Source: Campylobacterota bacterium (GTDB taxonomy: Bacteria; Campylobacterota; Campylobacteria; Campylobacterales; JAADDG01). Taken from it: a stretch of DNA of 6,576 bases. A program made the translations under genes and the position numbers. The notes under the pieces were generated by a model. The model was not told where the DNA came from, did not search any database, and saw nothing but the letters and a program-made list of their open reading frames with translations. Shown here one piece after another: positions 6,320 through 6,576 of the stretch (positions are counted from its first letter, which is position 1; every line of letters begins with the position of its first letter). The stretch is from contig JAADDG010000219.1 of NCBI GenBank assembly GCA_013154075.1, positions 1 through 6,576 on the forward strand. Reading direction: 5' to 3'.

Positions 6320-6576
6320 TTACAAAAGTCTCTCGGCCTCTTCGAAAAATCTATCGTTTTGCCTCTCATCGCCGATAGTGATTCTAATAGCGTTCATTCC
6401 GTAACTTGCTAAGTCTCTTACAATTATACCTCTTTTTAAAAGAGCGTTGGAAATTTTGGTAGAGTTTTTGGATCCGAGAAGAAAAGTTATAAAGTTGGTA
6501 TAGCTCTCTATATAGCGTATTCCCTTCTCCTTTGCGAAAATCTCGTATCTTACCATCTGCTCGAAATTTTTCTTGA
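6320..6576 (-). CDS. hisC: Histidinol-phosphate aminotransferase, C-terminal part (runs off the right edge)
   Basis: HisC is a pyridoxal-phosphate enzyme that transaminates imidazole-acetol phosphate to histidinol phosphate in histidine synthesis. Only the last ~85 codons are inside the window; the frame is open to the right edge, so the Met at 6556 is internal rather than a start. The visible end of the fold-type I aminotransferase has SYTNFITFLLG (the small-domain strand), then KRGIIVRDLASYGMNAIRI, with TIGDERQNDRFF immediately after it. This matches the HisC pattern of 'GIIVRPL..YG....IRITIG...QN..F'. The Arg of IRITIG is the conserved residue that binds the substrate carboxylate. The PLP lysine lies outside the window. 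It sits 12 bp upstream of fliF on the same strand, the arrangement I recall in Campylobacter. Related aminotransferases of the same family are a less likely alternative. Confidence 0.88.
   Translation of the reverse strand, partial: KKNFEQMVRYEIFAKEKGIRYIESYTNFITFLLGSKNSTKISNALLKRGIIVRDLASYGMNAIRITIGDERQNDRFFEEAERLL

Overview
The window looks like chromosomal DNA from a member of the Campylobacterota (the former Epsilonproteobacteria). It carries hisC (3' end), fliF, fliG, fliH, dxs and a PerR-type regulator, in that order and all on the minus strand. From memory this matches the Campylobacter jejuni block hisC-fliF-fliG-fliH-dxs-perR; I could not check it by search. Base composition appears moderately AT-rich. 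The proteins, above all FliH and the FliF tail, are very rich in Lys and Glu. That would suit a moderately thermophilic vent-type member of the phylum, but it is only an inference and no genus can be named.

Reading in the direction of transcription, from high to low coordinates: the last ~85 codons of hisC enter at the right edge. Then come fliF (MS ring), fliG (rotor/switch protein), fliH (negative regulator of the export ATPase) and dxs (first enzyme of the MEP isoprenoid pathway). The gaps are 12, 9, 0 and 22 bp, so hisC to dxs looks like one operon. No terminator is visible between dxs and the next gene. A 64-bp gap holds a perfect 27-bp palindrome, the best candidate for an operator. The Fur-family gene follows; its metal-site residues, notably Asp97, favour PerR over Fur. 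An intrinsic terminator lies 12 bp past its stop. A new unit then begins from TATAAT-type promoter elements and reads off the left edge as an unusual two-cluster ferredoxin-like protein. The largest gene-free stretch is 178 bp (251-428) and is explained by that terminator and promoter region.

Functionally, FliF, FliG and FliH are early flagellar parts: the membrane ring, the torque ring docked on it, and the export-apparatus regulator. HisC and Dxs are housekeeping enzymes that appear to share their transcript. The regulator is probably an autoregulated peroxide sensor.

I see no mobile element, CRISPR array, tRNA, rRNA or obviously novel system. The most interesting items are the two palindromes in front of perR, the apparent lack of insulation between the flagellar/dxs operon and perR, and the ferredoxin with a stretched first cysteine motif.
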